This document shows positions 8,694-17,242 of a stretch of DNA of 64,000 bases, piece after piece. Source of the DNA: Streptomyces sp. NBC_01478 (GTDB lineage Bacteria; Actinomycetota; Actinomycetes; Streptomycetales; Streptomycetaceae); the NCBI RefSeq assembly GCF_036227225.1, contig NZ_CP109444.1, forward strand, positions 6,863,501 through 6,927,500, read 5' to 3'. The position numbers and the translations under genes were made by a program. Below the pieces are notes generated by a model. The model was not told the DNA's origin. It did no database searches and saw nothing but the letters and a program-made list of their open reading frames with translations. The first letter of the stretch is position 1. The number at the start of each line of letters is the position of its first letter.

Positions 8694-9548
8694 TCAGCCC
8701 TTGAGGGCGAGCGCGATCGTCTCGCTGATCGGCGTGGTCGGGCGGCCCGCGAGGCGGGACAGGTCACCGCTGTCGACGACCAGCTCGCCCTTCGCGATGG
8801 AGGCGTCGACGCCGGCGAGGATCGCGGCGAAGGGCTCGGGCAGGCCGGCGCCGGTGAGGATGCCGATGAGGGTTTCGCCGGGGACGTTGGTGAAGGCGAT
8901 CTCCTTGCCGGTCTGCCGGCTCAGCTCGGCCGCGTACTCGGCGAAGCCCCAGGCCTCGTCACCGCCCAGTTCGTACGTCTGGTTCTCGTGGCCCTCGCCG
9001 GTCAGTACGGCGACGGCGGCGGCCGCGTAGTCCGCGCGGGAGGCGGAGGAGACCCGGCCGTCACCGGCGGCGTTCACGACGGCGCTGTGCTCCAGGACCG
9101 GGGCGAGCTGCTCGGTGTAGTTCTCGTTGTACCAGCCGTTGCGCAGCAGGGTGTACGGCAGACCGGAGGCCAGCAGCGCCTTCTCGGTGCCGTGGTGGTC
9201 GTCGGCGAGGGCGGCGGTGAGGGTGCCGGGGGCGCTGGTGTAGGCGAGGAGCGCGACACCGGCGGCCTTGGCGGCGTCGATGACGACCTGGTGCTGCGCG
9301 ACGCGGCCCTTGTCGAACTCGTTGCCGGAGATCAGCAGCACCTTGTCGCCGGCGGCGAAGACGGTGTCGAAGGTCTCGGGGGTGTTGTAGTCCGCGACCA
9401 CGATCTTCACCCCGCGCTCGGCGAAGTCGGCGGCCTTCTCCGGGGTGCGGACGACGGCGGTGACCTGGTCGGCCGGAACCTTCTCCAGCAACTGCTCCAC
9501 TACGTGGCGGCCGAGGTGTCCGGTGGCTCCGGTGACGACGATGCTCAT
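8694..9548 (-). CDS. NmrA/YtfG-like NAD(P)H-binding quinone reductase
   Basis: 284 residues from ATG 9548. The N-terminal Rossmann motif VTGATGHLGRHV binds NAD(P)H; there is no Tyr-x3-Lys pair, so this is an atypical SDR of the NmrA/QorB group. Further matches are YTSAPGTLTAALADDHHGTE and LRNGWYNENYTEQL, as in E. coli YtfG. It probably reduces quinones or senses the NADP redox state. It is transcribed away from an HxlR regulator, the same arrangement as ytfG/ytfH in E. coli, and the shared 90-base gap carries an inverted repeat. Confidence 0.88.
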   Translation of the reverse strand: MSIVVTGATGHLGRHVVEQLLEKVPADQVTAVVRTPEKAADFAERGVKIVVADYNTPETFDTVFAAGDKVLLISGNEFDKGRVAQHQVVIDAAKAAGVALLAYTSAPGTLTAALADDHHGTEKALLASGLPYTLLRNGWYNENYTEQLAPVLEHSAVVNAAGDGRVSSASRADYAAAAVAVLTGEGHENQTYELGGDEAWGFAEYAAELSRQTGKEIAFTNVPGETLIGILTGAGLPEPFAAILAGVDASIAKGELVVDSGDLSRLAGRPTTPISETIALALKG

Positions 9549-9610
9549 GGGTGACAACTCCTTGTGGGGTGCGATGACACTTACCTTAGGGGATGCGCTA
9601 ACTCTGCGAA

Positions 9611-9635
9611 AGTACCCACTTTGAAGTAAGGTACT
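9611..9635. promoter_or_regulatory. candidate HxlR operator
   Basis: AGTACC (9611-9616) and GGTACT (9630-9635) form a perfect dyad with a 13-base centre. It lies directly before the regulator start and within the shared divergent promoter region. A related ACTTACC/GTAAGT pairing flanks it (9579 and 9644). Confidence 0.55.
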
Positions 9636-9638
9636 GGC

Positions 9639-10055
9639 ATGACGGTAAGTAGTGAGGTGGCAGAGAAGAACGCCGTGGGCGAGGCGATGTGCCCGTACCG
9701 CCTGGTCCTGGAGCATGTGACATCCCGCTGGGGCGTCCTGGTCCTGATCGAACTCCTCGACCGCCCCTACCGCTTCAGCGAACTCCGCCGGGCGGTCGGG
9801 CAGGTGAAGCCGGTGAGCGAGAAGATGCTGGCGCAGACACTCCAGACCCTGGAGCGCGACGGCTTCGTGCATCGCGACGCCAAGCCGGTGATCCCGCCCC
9901 GGGTGGACTACTCCCTCACCGACCTGGGCCGCGAGGCGGCGGAACAGGTGCGGGGGCTGGCGGCGTGGACCGAGTCGCGGATGGGCGAGGTGGAGAAGGC
10001 ACGGGAGGCGTACGACACGGCGAAGGAGCGATCCGGTACCGCGGGCGCGCTGTAG
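9639..10055 (+). CDS. HxlR-family transcriptional regulator
   Basis: 138 residues from ATG 9639, with AAGG 7 bases upstream. The winged-helix HxlR signature is complete: CPYRLVLEHVTSRWGVLVLIEL, then FSELRRAVGQVKPVSEKMLAQTL and the wing with RVDYSLTDLGREA. Cys at about residue 18 is the conserved redox or electrophile-sensing position in this family. It likely represses the divergent quinone reductase and itself by binding the dyad between them, responding to quinones or aldehydes. Confidence 0.9.
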   Translation: MTVSSEVAEKNAVGEAMCPYRLVLEHVTSRWGVLVLIELLDRPYRFSELRRAVGQVKPVSEKMLAQTLQTLERDGFVHRDAKPVIPPRVDYSLTDLGREAAEQVRGLAAWTESRMGEVEKAREAYDTAKERSGTAGAL

Positions 10056-10174
10056 TCCCCCCCTGGGGTTTCCCGGTTCACGGACGTAGTGGGTGTTCCG
10101 GGCCATGTGTCCCCGGAGAGACGCCGTCGACCGGCCGCCGTGCGGGTGTGCCCGCCCGAGAGGAGCCCACGCAT

Positions 10175-10432
10175 ATGAGCCACCAGCCCTCAACCGCCCG
10201 GACAGTCCGCCGCTTTGGCGACTCGCCGAGTCGGCGTGGGTCCGCGACCGGTGCGAACTGTCCCGACCTCTTCGAGCCGGCCGACGGGGACTTCGCCGTC
10301 GTCGGGACCGACCGGACCGAGGAACTGGAGCAGGTGCTCCCCGCCGACGCCTCCCGTGCCGATCACGAACGCATCGTCGTCATCACCAGCGAGACCCTGA
10401 TCCGGGCCAGGCGGGACATCCCCGACGCGTGA
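10175..10432 (+). CDS. small conserved hypothetical protein
   Basis: 85 residues from ATG 10175, with AGGAG 9 bases upstream (10161-10165). Codon use matches its neighbours. The N-terminus is basic and disordered (TARTVRRFGDSPSRRG); the C-terminal half DLFEPADGDFAVVGTDRTEEL resembles small Streptomyces proteins found beside regulators. No catalytic motif and no membrane segment is seen. A perfect 13-bp hairpin terminates it. The function is unknown. Confidence 0.65.
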   Translation: MSHQPSTARTVRRFGDSPSRRGSATGANCPDLFEPADGDFAVVGTDRTEELEQVLPADASRADHERIVVITSETLIRARRDIPDA

Positions 10433-10443
10433 CGTGAACGGAC

Positions 10444-10476
10444 AGGAGGGCCCGGGCATCGCACCCGGGCCCTCCT
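10444..10476. terminator. bidirectional terminator between small ORF and korB
   Basis: A 13-bp perfect stem (10444-10456 with 10464-10476) has a 7-base loop. It sits between two converging genes. Confidence 0.8.
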
Positions 10477-10493
10477 CCGTGTGACCGGTGGCG

Positions 10494-11573
10494 TCAGCCC
10501 ACGACCGTCCAGGTGTCGCCGCCCGCCAACAGCGCGGCCAGGTCGCCCTTGCCGTTCTGCACGATCGCGGAGTCGAGTTGGTCGGCCATCTGCGTGTCGT
10601 AGACCGGGCGTTGCACCGAGCGCAGGACGCCGATCGGGGTGTGGTGCAGGGTGTCCGGGTCGGCCAGGCGGGACAGGGCGAAGGCTGTCGTCGGCGAGGT
10701 CGCGTGGGCGTCGTGGACCAGGATCCGGGACTCGTTCTCCGGGGTCACGTCGACCACCTTCAGGTCGCCCGTCGCCGGGTCCCGGACCACGCCCCGCGCA
10801 CCCGCCGGGCCGAAGCGGATCGGCTGCCCGTGTTCAAGGCGGATCACCGCCTCCTCGGCCTGTTGACGGTCCTTCAGGGCGTCGAAGGCGCCGTCGTTGA
10901 AGATGTTGCAGTTCTGGTAGATCTCGACCAGGGCCGTGCCGGGGTGGGCCGCCGCCTCCCGCAGGACCTGCGTCAGGTGCTTGCGGTCCGAGTCGATCGT
11001 GCGGGCCACGAAGGACGCCTCCGCGCCGATGGCCAGCGACACCGGGTTGAAGGGGGCGTCCAGGGACCCCATCGGCGTCGACTTGGTGATCTTCCCGACC
11101 TCGGAGGTCGGCGAGTACTGGCCCTTCGTGAGGCCGTAGATCCGGTTGTTGAAGAGCAGGATCTTCAGGTTCACGTTGCGGCGCAGGGCGTGGATCAGGT
11201 GGTTGCCGCCGATGGAGAGCGCGTCGCCGTCGCCCGTGACCACCCAGACGCTCAAGTCCCGCCTGGACGCGGCAAGGCCCGTCGCGATCGCCGGCGCGCG
11301 GCCATGGATGGAGTGCATGCCGTACGTGTTCATGTAGTACGGGAAGCGGGACGAGCAGCCGATGCCGGAGACGAAGACGATGTTCTCCTTGGCCAGGCCC
11401 AGTTCCGGCATGAAACCCTGTACCGCCGCGAGGACCGCGTAGTCACCGCAGCCGGGGCACCAGCGCACTTCCTGATCGGACTTGAAGTCCTTCATGGACT
11501 GCACTGCCTCGGCCTTGGGGACGAGCGAAAGTGCCTCGATCGTGCCCGTGCCTTCCGTGGACGTCTCAGCCAT
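10494..11573 (-). CDS. korB: 2-oxoacid:ferredoxin oxidoreductase, beta subunit
   Basis: 359 residues from ATG 11573. It carries the thiamine-diphosphate half of the enzyme: VRWCPGCGDYAVLAAVQ at the N-terminus, the TPP/Mg motif GDGDALSIGGNHLIHALRRN and the NNRIYGLTKGQYSPTSE loop. It decarboxylates 2-oxoglutarate or a related 2-oxoacid, forming acyl-CoA and reduced ferredoxin. Its start overlaps the end of korA by 8 bases, so the two are coupled. Actinobacterial KorAB is an oxygen-tolerant form acting beside or instead of 2-oxoglutarate dehydrogenase. Few cysteines are visible apart from the CPGC motif. Confidence 0.95.
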   Translation of the reverse strand: MAETSTEGTGTIEALSLVPKAEAVQSMKDFKSDQEVRWCPGCGDYAVLAAVQGFMPELGLAKENIVFVSGIGCSSRFPYYMNTYGMHSIHGRAPAIATGLAASRRDLSVWVVTGDGDALSIGGNHLIHALRRNVNLKILLFNNRIYGLTKGQYSPTSEVGKITKSTPMGSLDAPFNPVSLAIGAEASFVARTIDSDRKHLTQVLREAAAHPGTALVEIYQNCNIFNDGAFDALKDRQQAEEAVIRLEHGQPIRFGPAGARGVVRDPATGDLKVVDVTPENESRILVHDAHATSPTTAFALSRLADPDTLHHTPIGVLRSVQRPVYDTQMADQLDSAIVQNGKGDLAALLAGGDTWTVVG

Positions 11574-13503
11574 CGATGGCCTCCTTGAGAGCCGTGGCGA
11601 GCTGCTCAGCCTTGAACGGCATGCCGTTCACCTGGTTGTACGAGTGTGCGTCCACCAGGTACTTCGCCCGCACCAGCGTGGCGAGCTGACCGAGGTTCAT
11701 CTCGGGGATCACCACCCGGTCGTAGCGCTTCAGGACCGCGCCGAGGTTGCGGGGGAAGGGGTTGAGGTGGCGGAGATGCGCCTGGGCGATCGACTCGCCG
11801 GACGCACGCAGGCGCCGTACCGCCGCCGTGATCGGGCCGAACGTCGAGCCCCAGCCGAGGACCAGCGTCCGCGCGTCGTGCGGGTCGTCGACCTCCAGCT
11901 CCGGTACGTCGATGCCGTCGATCTTGGCCTGGCGGGTGCGGACCATGAAGTCGTGGTTGGCGGGGTCGTAGGAGATGTTGCCCGTGCCGTCCTGCTTCTC
12001 GATGCCGCCGATGCGGTGTTCCAGGCCGGGGGTGCCGGGGATCGCCCAGGGGCGGGCGAGGGTCTGCGGGTCGCGTTTGTACGGCCAGAAGACCTCGGTG
12101 CCGTCCTCCAGGGTGTGGTTCGGGCCCTGCGCGAACTGGACGGTGAGGTCCGGGAGTTCGTCGATGTCGGGGATGCGCCAGGGCTCGGAGCCGTTGGCCA
12201 GGTAGCCGTCCGAGAGGAGCATCACCGGGGTGCGGTAGGTCAGCGCGATCCGTGCCGCCTCGATCGCCGCGTCGAAGCAGTCGGCCGGGGTGCACGGGGC
12301 GACGATCGGGACCGGCGCCTCGCCGTTGCGCCCGAACATCGCCTGGAGCAGGTCGGCCTGTTCGGTCTTGGTGGGCAGTCCGGTGGAGGGCCCGCCGCGC
12401 TGGATGTCCAGGACGAGGAGCGGGAGTTCGAGGGAGACGGCCAGACCGATCGTCTCCGACTTCAGGGCCACACCCGGGCCACTCGTCGTCGTCACCGCGA
12501 GCGAGCCGCCGAAGGCCGCGCCCAGTGCCGCGCCGATGCCCGCGATCTCGTCCTCGGCCTGGAAGGTCCGTACGCCGAAGTTCTTGTGCCGGCTCAGCTC
12601 GTGCAGGATGTCCGAGGCCGGGGTGATCGGGTACGAGCCCAGGAAGAGCGGCAGGTCCGCCTGTCGGGACGCGGCGACCAAGCCGTAGGACAGGGCGAGG
12701 TTCCCGGAGATGTTGCGGTAGGTGCCGGTCGGGAACGCGGTGGCGGCCGGGGCTACCTCGTAGGAGACCGCGAAGTCCTCCGTCGTCTCGCCGAAGTTCC
12801 AACCCGCCCTGAACGCCGCGATGTTGGCCGCCGCGATCTCCGGCTTCTTCGCGAACTTCGACTTGAGGAACTTCTCGGTGCCCTCGGTCGGCCGGTGGTA
12901 CATCCACGACAGCAGGCCCAGCGCGAACATGTTCTTGCTGCGCTCGGCCTCCTTGCGGGTCAGGCCGAAGTCCTTGAGCGCCTCGACGGTGAGGGTGGTG
13001 AGGGGGACGGGGTGGAGGCTGTAGCCGTCCATCGACCCGTCGTCGAGGGGCGAGGCGGGGTAACCCACCTTCTGCAGCGCGCGTTTGGTGAACTCGTCCG
13101 TGTTGACGATGATCTCCGCACCGCGCGGCACATCGGCGATGTTCGCCTTCAGGGCGGCCGGATTCATCGCGACCAGCACGTTGGGCGCGTCGCCCGGGGT
13201 CAGGATGTCGTGGTCGGCGAAATGCAACTGGAACGACGAAACCCCCGGCAGGGTGCCTGCGGGGGCGCGGATCTCGGCCGGGAAGTTCGGCAGTGTGGAG
13301 AGGTCGTTCCCGAAGGACGCCGTCTCCGAGGTGAAGCGGTCGCCGGTGAGCTGCATACCGTCACCCGAGTCACCGGCGAACCGGATGATCACCCGGTCCA
13401 GGCGTTGGACGTCCTTCACCCCCGCCGGTTTGCGTTGTTCCCCGACCAATGTGCTGTCGGCTCCGTCGGCCTGCTCCGCTGGGCTACTGACCTGGCTGGT
13501 CAC
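11566..13503 (-). CDS. korA: 2-oxoacid:ferredoxin oxidoreductase, fused gamma-alpha subunit
   Basis: 645 residues with a GTG start at 13503 and AGGAGG 9 bases upstream. The first about 220 residues are the gamma domain (VIIRFAGDSGDGMQLTGDR, CoA-binding side). The alpha domain follows, with the diagnostic YPITPASDILHELSRH and FQAEDEIAGIGAALGAAFGG motifs and GPGVALKSETIGLA. The fused gamma-alpha layout is that of mycobacterial KorA. It partners the beta subunit encoded downstream with an 8-base overlap. The nearby partial complex I makes reduced ferredoxin an attractive electron link (inference). Confidence 0.95.
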   Translation of the reverse strand: MTSQVSSPAEQADGADSTLVGEQRKPAGVKDVQRLDRVIIRFAGDSGDGMQLTGDRFTSETASFGNDLSTLPNFPAEIRAPAGTLPGVSSFQLHFADHDILTPGDAPNVLVAMNPAALKANIADVPRGAEIIVNTDEFTKRALQKVGYPASPLDDGSMDGYSLHPVPLTTLTVEALKDFGLTRKEAERSKNMFALGLLSWMYHRPTEGTEKFLKSKFAKKPEIAAANIAAFRAGWNFGETTEDFAVSYEVAPAATAFPTGTYRNISGNLALSYGLVAASRQADLPLFLGSYPITPASDILHELSRHKNFGVRTFQAEDEIAGIGAALGAAFGGSLAVTTTSGPGVALKSETIGLAVSLELPLLVLDIQRGGPSTGLPTKTEQADLLQAMFGRNGEAPVPIVAPCTPADCFDAAIEAARIALTYRTPVMLLSDGYLANGSEPWRIPDIDELPDLTVQFAQGPNHTLEDGTEVFWPYKRDPQTLARPWAIPGTPGLEHRIGGIEKQDGTGNISYDPANHDFMVRTRQAKIDGIDVPELEVDDPHDARTLVLGWGSTFGPITAAVRRLRASGESIAQAHLRHLNPFPRNLGAVLKRYDRVVIPEMNLGQLATLVRAKYLVDAHSYNQVNGMPFKAEQLATALKEAIDG

Positions 13504-13751
13504 TGAACTGGACCTCCTCTTCGAGGACGCTGTCCGGGCATGGTCGAACTGCCGACCCTCCCAGGATCAACCCTACGTCCGTAAGGGTCGCCTTCCTTCG
13601 GCCGTTCGCATGATGGACGCTGTTTTGAGACGGCCTGACGCCCTGACTTGTCATGATTTCTGGCCCCCCGGCGCTTCCCTTGAAGACGCTCCCATGCATT
13701 GTCCGGTTCTCGGCTCGACTAACGGTTGATGGCTGACACAGTGTCAGTTTG

Positions 13752-14411
13752 TCAGGAGTTGAGGTAGGTGAGGACGGCCAGAACACGCCGGTGATCCCCG
13801 TCGCTCGGCGACAGCCCCAGCTTCAGGAAGATGTTGCTGACGTGCTTCTCCACCGCGCCGTCGCTCACCACCAGTTGCCGGGCTATCGCGGAGTTCGTCC
13901 GCCCCTCGGCCATCAGCCCCAGCACCTCGCGCTCCCGCGGGGTGAGCCGCACCAGCACATCCTGCTTACGGCTGCGCCCGAGCAACTGCGCGACCACTTC
14001 CGGGTCGAGCGCCGTACCCCCCGAGGCCACCCGCACCACCGCGTCGACGAACTCCCGCACCTCGGCCACCCGGTCCTTGAGCAGATAGCCGACACCGTGC
14101 GTGGAACCGGCCAGCAGTTCGGTGGCGTACCGCTCCTCCACGTACTGCGACAGCACGAGCACCCCGAGACCGGGATACGCCTTGCGCAGCTCCACCGCCG
14201 CGCGCACGCCCTCGTCGGTGTGCGTCGGCGGCATCCGTACGTCGGCCACGACGACATCCGGCAGCGCGCCCTGGTCCGCCAGCTCGGTGATGGTCTTGAC
14301 CAGCGCGTCCCCGTCACCCACCCCGGCCACCACGTCGTGTCCGCGGTCGGTCAGCAACCGGGTCAGGCCCTCCCTCAGCAGCACTGAATCCTCGGCGATG
14401 ACCACGCGCAC
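13752..14411 (-). CDS. NarL/LuxR-family response regulator
   Basis: 219 residues from GTG 14411, chosen because GGAGG lies 5 bases upstream; a GTG four codons earlier is possible. The receiver domain has the acidic pair ED near residue 8, the phospho-acceptor Asp in VVVADVRMP and a conserved Lys in YLLKDRV. The C-terminal LuxR helix-turn-helix reads LTPREREVLGLMAEGRTNSA, then VSDGAVEKHVSNIFLKLGL. It is most likely the partner of the two HisKA_3 kinases at 15726 and 17243, on the same strand, although an oppositely oriented gene separates them. Confidence 0.92.
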   Translation of the reverse strand: MRVVIAEDSVLLREGLTRLLTDRGHDVVAGVGDGDALVKTITELADQGALPDVVVADVRMPPTHTDEGVRAAVELRKAYPGLGVLVLSQYVEERYATELLAGSTHGVGYLLKDRVAEVREFVDAVVRVASGGTALDPEVVAQLLGRSRKQDVLVRLTPREREVLGLMAEGRTNSAIARQLVVSDGAVEKHVSNIFLKLGLSPSDGDHRRVLAVLTYLNS

Positions 14412-14622
14412 CCTGTCCTCCACGATGTTCGGCCCCCCACAGCCCGCCCTGCCGGCCCACGTCGATTCGCGTCCGTCCACACGACAGCTCCAGCATTCCA
14501 GTATTCGGACCTCGGTGCGTCCGGGCGACTGGAATAAGGGGAGGATCTCGCCGGTTTCGGCCTTCCGCACGACCCGGTCCCGATCACCGGGCGCCGGGCA
14601 CCGGACACGGAGGGGTGGGCCC

Positions 14623-15624
14623 GTGCGGGCGAGCGCGTTCAAGGAGACCGGCGGACCGGAGGTACTGCGCCTCGTGGACCTCCCCGACCCCGAGCCGGGC
14701 CCGGGCGAGGTCCTGATCCAGGTCGCCTACGCCGGCGTCAACTACGGCGAGATCCAGCACCGCCTCGGCGACTTCGGCGAACCCGACGGCGAGACCGTCA
14801 CGGGTCTGGAGGCGTCCGGCCGGGTGGCCGCGCTGGGCGAGGGCGTGACCGAGGTGTCGGTCGGGGACGCGGTGACGGCGTACCTCCCGGACGGCGGGGG
14901 CTACGCGGAGTACGCCGTCGCCCCCGCCCCCTTCGTCTTCCCGCTCCCCGACGGCCTCGACGAGCGCACCGCCGGCGCCGCCGCACTCGTCCTCACGACG
15001 GCGTACGGCGTGCTGGCCGGGGCGGCCCGGATCGGCCCCGGCGACACGGTCCTCGTCCACGCGGCGGCCGGGGGCGTCGGCGGCGTGGCCGCGCAGCTCG
15101 CCCGGGCGCTGGGAGCGACCGAGGTCTACGGCACCGTCAGCACACGCGAGAAGGCGGAGTACGCCCGCCGTTCCTTCGGCTACGACGAGGTCTTCGTCCG
15201 CGAGGGCTTCCCGGAGGCGGTCCTGGCGGCCACCTCCGGCCGGGGCGTCGACATCGTCCTCGACCCGGTCGGCGGCCCGACCCGCCTGGCGAGCTTCGAG
15301 GTCCTGGCCCCCTTCGGCCGCCTCGCGGTCTACGGCGAAGCCGCCCGCCACCCCGACCTTCAGCTCCCGGTCCTCCCGATCTGGAAGCACAACCGCACCC
15401 TGACCGGCTACAACATCGGAGACCTGGCCCGCCGCGACCCGGAGACGGTACGCGCCCACGCGCTGAGCGCGCTGGCGCTGGCCGCCTCCGGTGCCGTACG
15501 GATCGATGTCACCGAGGAGTACGCGCTGGAGTCCGCGGTGGAGGCGCATCGGCTGCTGGGGGAGGGGCGGAACAAGGGGAAGGTCGTCCTCAGGGTGGGC
15601 ACTCTCGGCCCGTCCGGCGTTTGA
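14623..15624 (+). CDS. MDR-family NADPH:quinone oxidoreductase
   Basis: 333 residues from GTG 14623, with GGAGGGG 7 bases upstream. It belongs to the medium-chain dehydrogenase/reductase family, quinone oxidoreductase branch: N-terminal GroES-like domain, cofactor motif AAAGGVGGVAAQLARALGA, then the DIVLDPVGG segment. The zinc-binding Cys/His set of alcohol dehydrogenases is absent, as expected for quinone oxidoreductases. It is divergent from the response regulator and interrupts the two-component locus. Its last codons and stop lie within a dispersed Streptomyces-type intergenic repeat. Confidence 0.9.
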   Translation: MRASAFKETGGPEVLRLVDLPDPEPGPGEVLIQVAYAGVNYGEIQHRLGDFGEPDGETVTGLEASGRVAALGEGVTEVSVGDAVTAYLPDGGGYAEYAVAPAPFVFPLPDGLDERTAGAAALVLTTAYGVLAGAARIGPGDTVLVHAAAGGVGGVAAQLARALGATEVYGTVSTREKAEYARRSFGYDEVFVREGFPEAVLAATSGRGVDIVLDPVGGPTRLASFEVLAPFGRLAVYGEAARHPDLQLPVLPIWKHNRTLTGYNIGDLARRDPETVRAHALSALALAASGAVRIDVTEEYALESAVEAHRLLGEGRNKGKVVLRVGTLGPSGV

Positions 15625-15695
15625 GGGCGAGGCCGTTCAGGCCGAAGAAGGGTCTGGGGGCGCAGCCCCCAGGGGGACGGGCAGGGGCTCAACCC
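15611..15695 (+). repeat. Streptomyces-type dispersed intergenic palindrome
   Basis: The block begins with CCGTCCGGCGTTTGAGG, which supplies the stop of the upstream gene. It continues with GAGGCCGTTCAGGCCG and a GTCTGGGGGCGCAGCCCCCAG hairpin (8-bp stem 15654-15661 / 15665-15672). I recall near-identical blocks at many Streptomyces gene ends. It may double as a terminator for the plus-strand gene. Confidence 0.55.
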
Positions 15696-15725
15696 CTCGA
15701 CTCCGCCCCCCCGACCCCCTCACCC

Positions 15726-17093
15726 TCAGCCCCGCCAGGGGAGCTCCGCCGTGATCCGGGTAGGCCCACCCGCCGGTGAGTCGACCACCAGAATCCCGTC
15801 CACCGCGTCCAACCGCCCGGCAAGACCGGCCAACCCCGAACCGCCGGAGGCGTCCGCTCCGCCCACCCCGTTGTCCACCACCTGAAGCATCAGCCGGTTC
15901 TCCACCCGCCACACATCCACCGCGGCCCAGGTCGCCTTCGCGTGCTTGCTGATGTTCTGGAGCAGCTCGGAGACGGTGAAGTACGCGATCCCCTCGATCG
16001 CGGCCGCCGGCCGCGCCGGCAGATCCACGTCCACCTGCACCGGCACCGTGCACCGCGAGGCGACGGAGGAGAGGGCCGCGTCGAGCCCCCGGTCCGTGAG
16101 GACGGCGGGATGGATCCCGCGCGCCAGATCCCGCAGTTCCTGCAACGCCGTCTTCACCTCACCGTGCGCCTCGCCCACCATCCGCGCCGCCTCCTGCGGG
16201 TCCTCCGTCAGCTTCTCCTTCGCCAGCCCCAGATCCATGGCCAGCGCCACCAGCCGGGCCTGCGCCCCGTCGTGCAGATCGCGCTCGATCCGTCGTAGGT
16301 CCGCCGCCGCCGTGTCGACCACGACACCCCGGTCCGACTCCAGCTCCACGACCCGCGTCGCGAGCCTCGACGGGCCCAGCAGCCCGTGCACCATCACCCG
16401 GTCCACCATCGTCAGCGCCCGCACGATCCACGGCGTGGCCAGCGTGAACAGCAGTCCCACCAGCGCGGTCACCGTGATCTCGAACGGGTTGTCCAGATAG
16501 ATCTGGTGGTGCCCGTCGCCGTAGAGCTGAAGGCCGCCCCCACCGCCGTACATCGGGAAGAGCCAGAACCACAGCGGATACGTCAGCAGGGCCCAGCCGT
16601 ACGCCCAGAAGTTGAGGGCGACGACGAAGGAGAAGACCGCCCAGGGGAAGTGCAGTACCGCGTACAGCAGTTGGCGCCAGGACGCGCCGCTCTTGAGGAC
16701 GGCGCCCATCCAGGCCATCGGGCCGTTCTTCTTCATGCGCAGCGGCTCGGGGGCGGCGACGTCCAGGTCGAGCAGCTTGCGGGCCCGCGCCCGTTCCAGC
16801 GCGCCGAAGCCGCGGCAGCCGGCGAGCGCGCCCGCCAGGACCGGCACGCCGAGGAAGGTGATCAGCAGGCCCGCGCCCAGCGCCACCATCGTCACCGCGT
16901 ACGTGAAGAGCAGGATGCTGATCGGCAGGCTCAGCAGTACGTAGCCGAACTCGCGCCAACTGCGCGCCTCCAGGGGTGCGCGCAACGCGGCCGGCAGGCG
17001 GTGCGGGCGCCGGGGCCGCTCGTCGAGGTCGAACGCGCCCTGCGATCCGTACCCCTGCCCGTATCCCTGTCCGTGCCCGTACTCCGTGGCCAT
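15726..17093 (-). CDS. sensor histidine kinase (HisKA_3 type), paralogue 1
   Basis: 455 residues from ATG 17093. A Gly/Tyr/Gln-rich head (residues 1-20) is followed by a sensor region with about four to five membrane segments between residues 50 and 245. The dimerisation/phospho-acceptor helix reads DLRRIERDLHDGAQARLVAL, with His in the RDLHDG box. The ATPase domain has TVSELLQNISKHA (N box) and a DNGVGGADASGGSGLAGLAG G box. It is highly similar to the next kinase, at 17243, and arose with it by tandem duplication. It probably phosphorylates the LuxR-type regulator at 13752. Confidence 0.92.
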   Translation of the reverse strand: MATEYGHGQGYGQGYGSQGAFDLDERPRRPHRLPAALRAPLEARSWREFGYVLLSLPISILLFTYAVTMVALGAGLLITFLGVPVLAGALAGCRGFGALERARARKLLDLDVAAPEPLRMKKNGPMAWMGAVLKSGASWRQLLYAVLHFPWAVFSFVVALNFWAYGWALLTYPLWFWLFPMYGGGGGLQLYGDGHHQIYLDNPFEITVTALVGLLFTLATPWIVRALTMVDRVMVHGLLGPSRLATRVVELESDRGVVVDTAAADLRRIERDLHDGAQARLVALAMDLGLAKEKLTEDPQEAARMVGEAHGEVKTALQELRDLARGIHPAVLTDRGLDAALSSVASRCTVPVQVDVDLPARPAAAIEGIAYFTVSELLQNISKHAKATWAAVDVWRVENRLMLQVVDNGVGGADASGGSGLAGLAGRLDAVDGILVVDSPAGGPTRITAELPWRG

Positions 17094-17242
17094 TGACGTC
17101 GTCCCGTTCTACTCGTTTCCGCGGCCGTGCGCCGTGCCGGCGTATGCCCGCCGTCGTATCTCCAGACTGCTCGGCCGCAGGTCCGTGGACCATGGAGTCC
17201 GTCGGCCTCTGGGGAGGGGGGTTTTCCCTACCCCGCTCCCCT

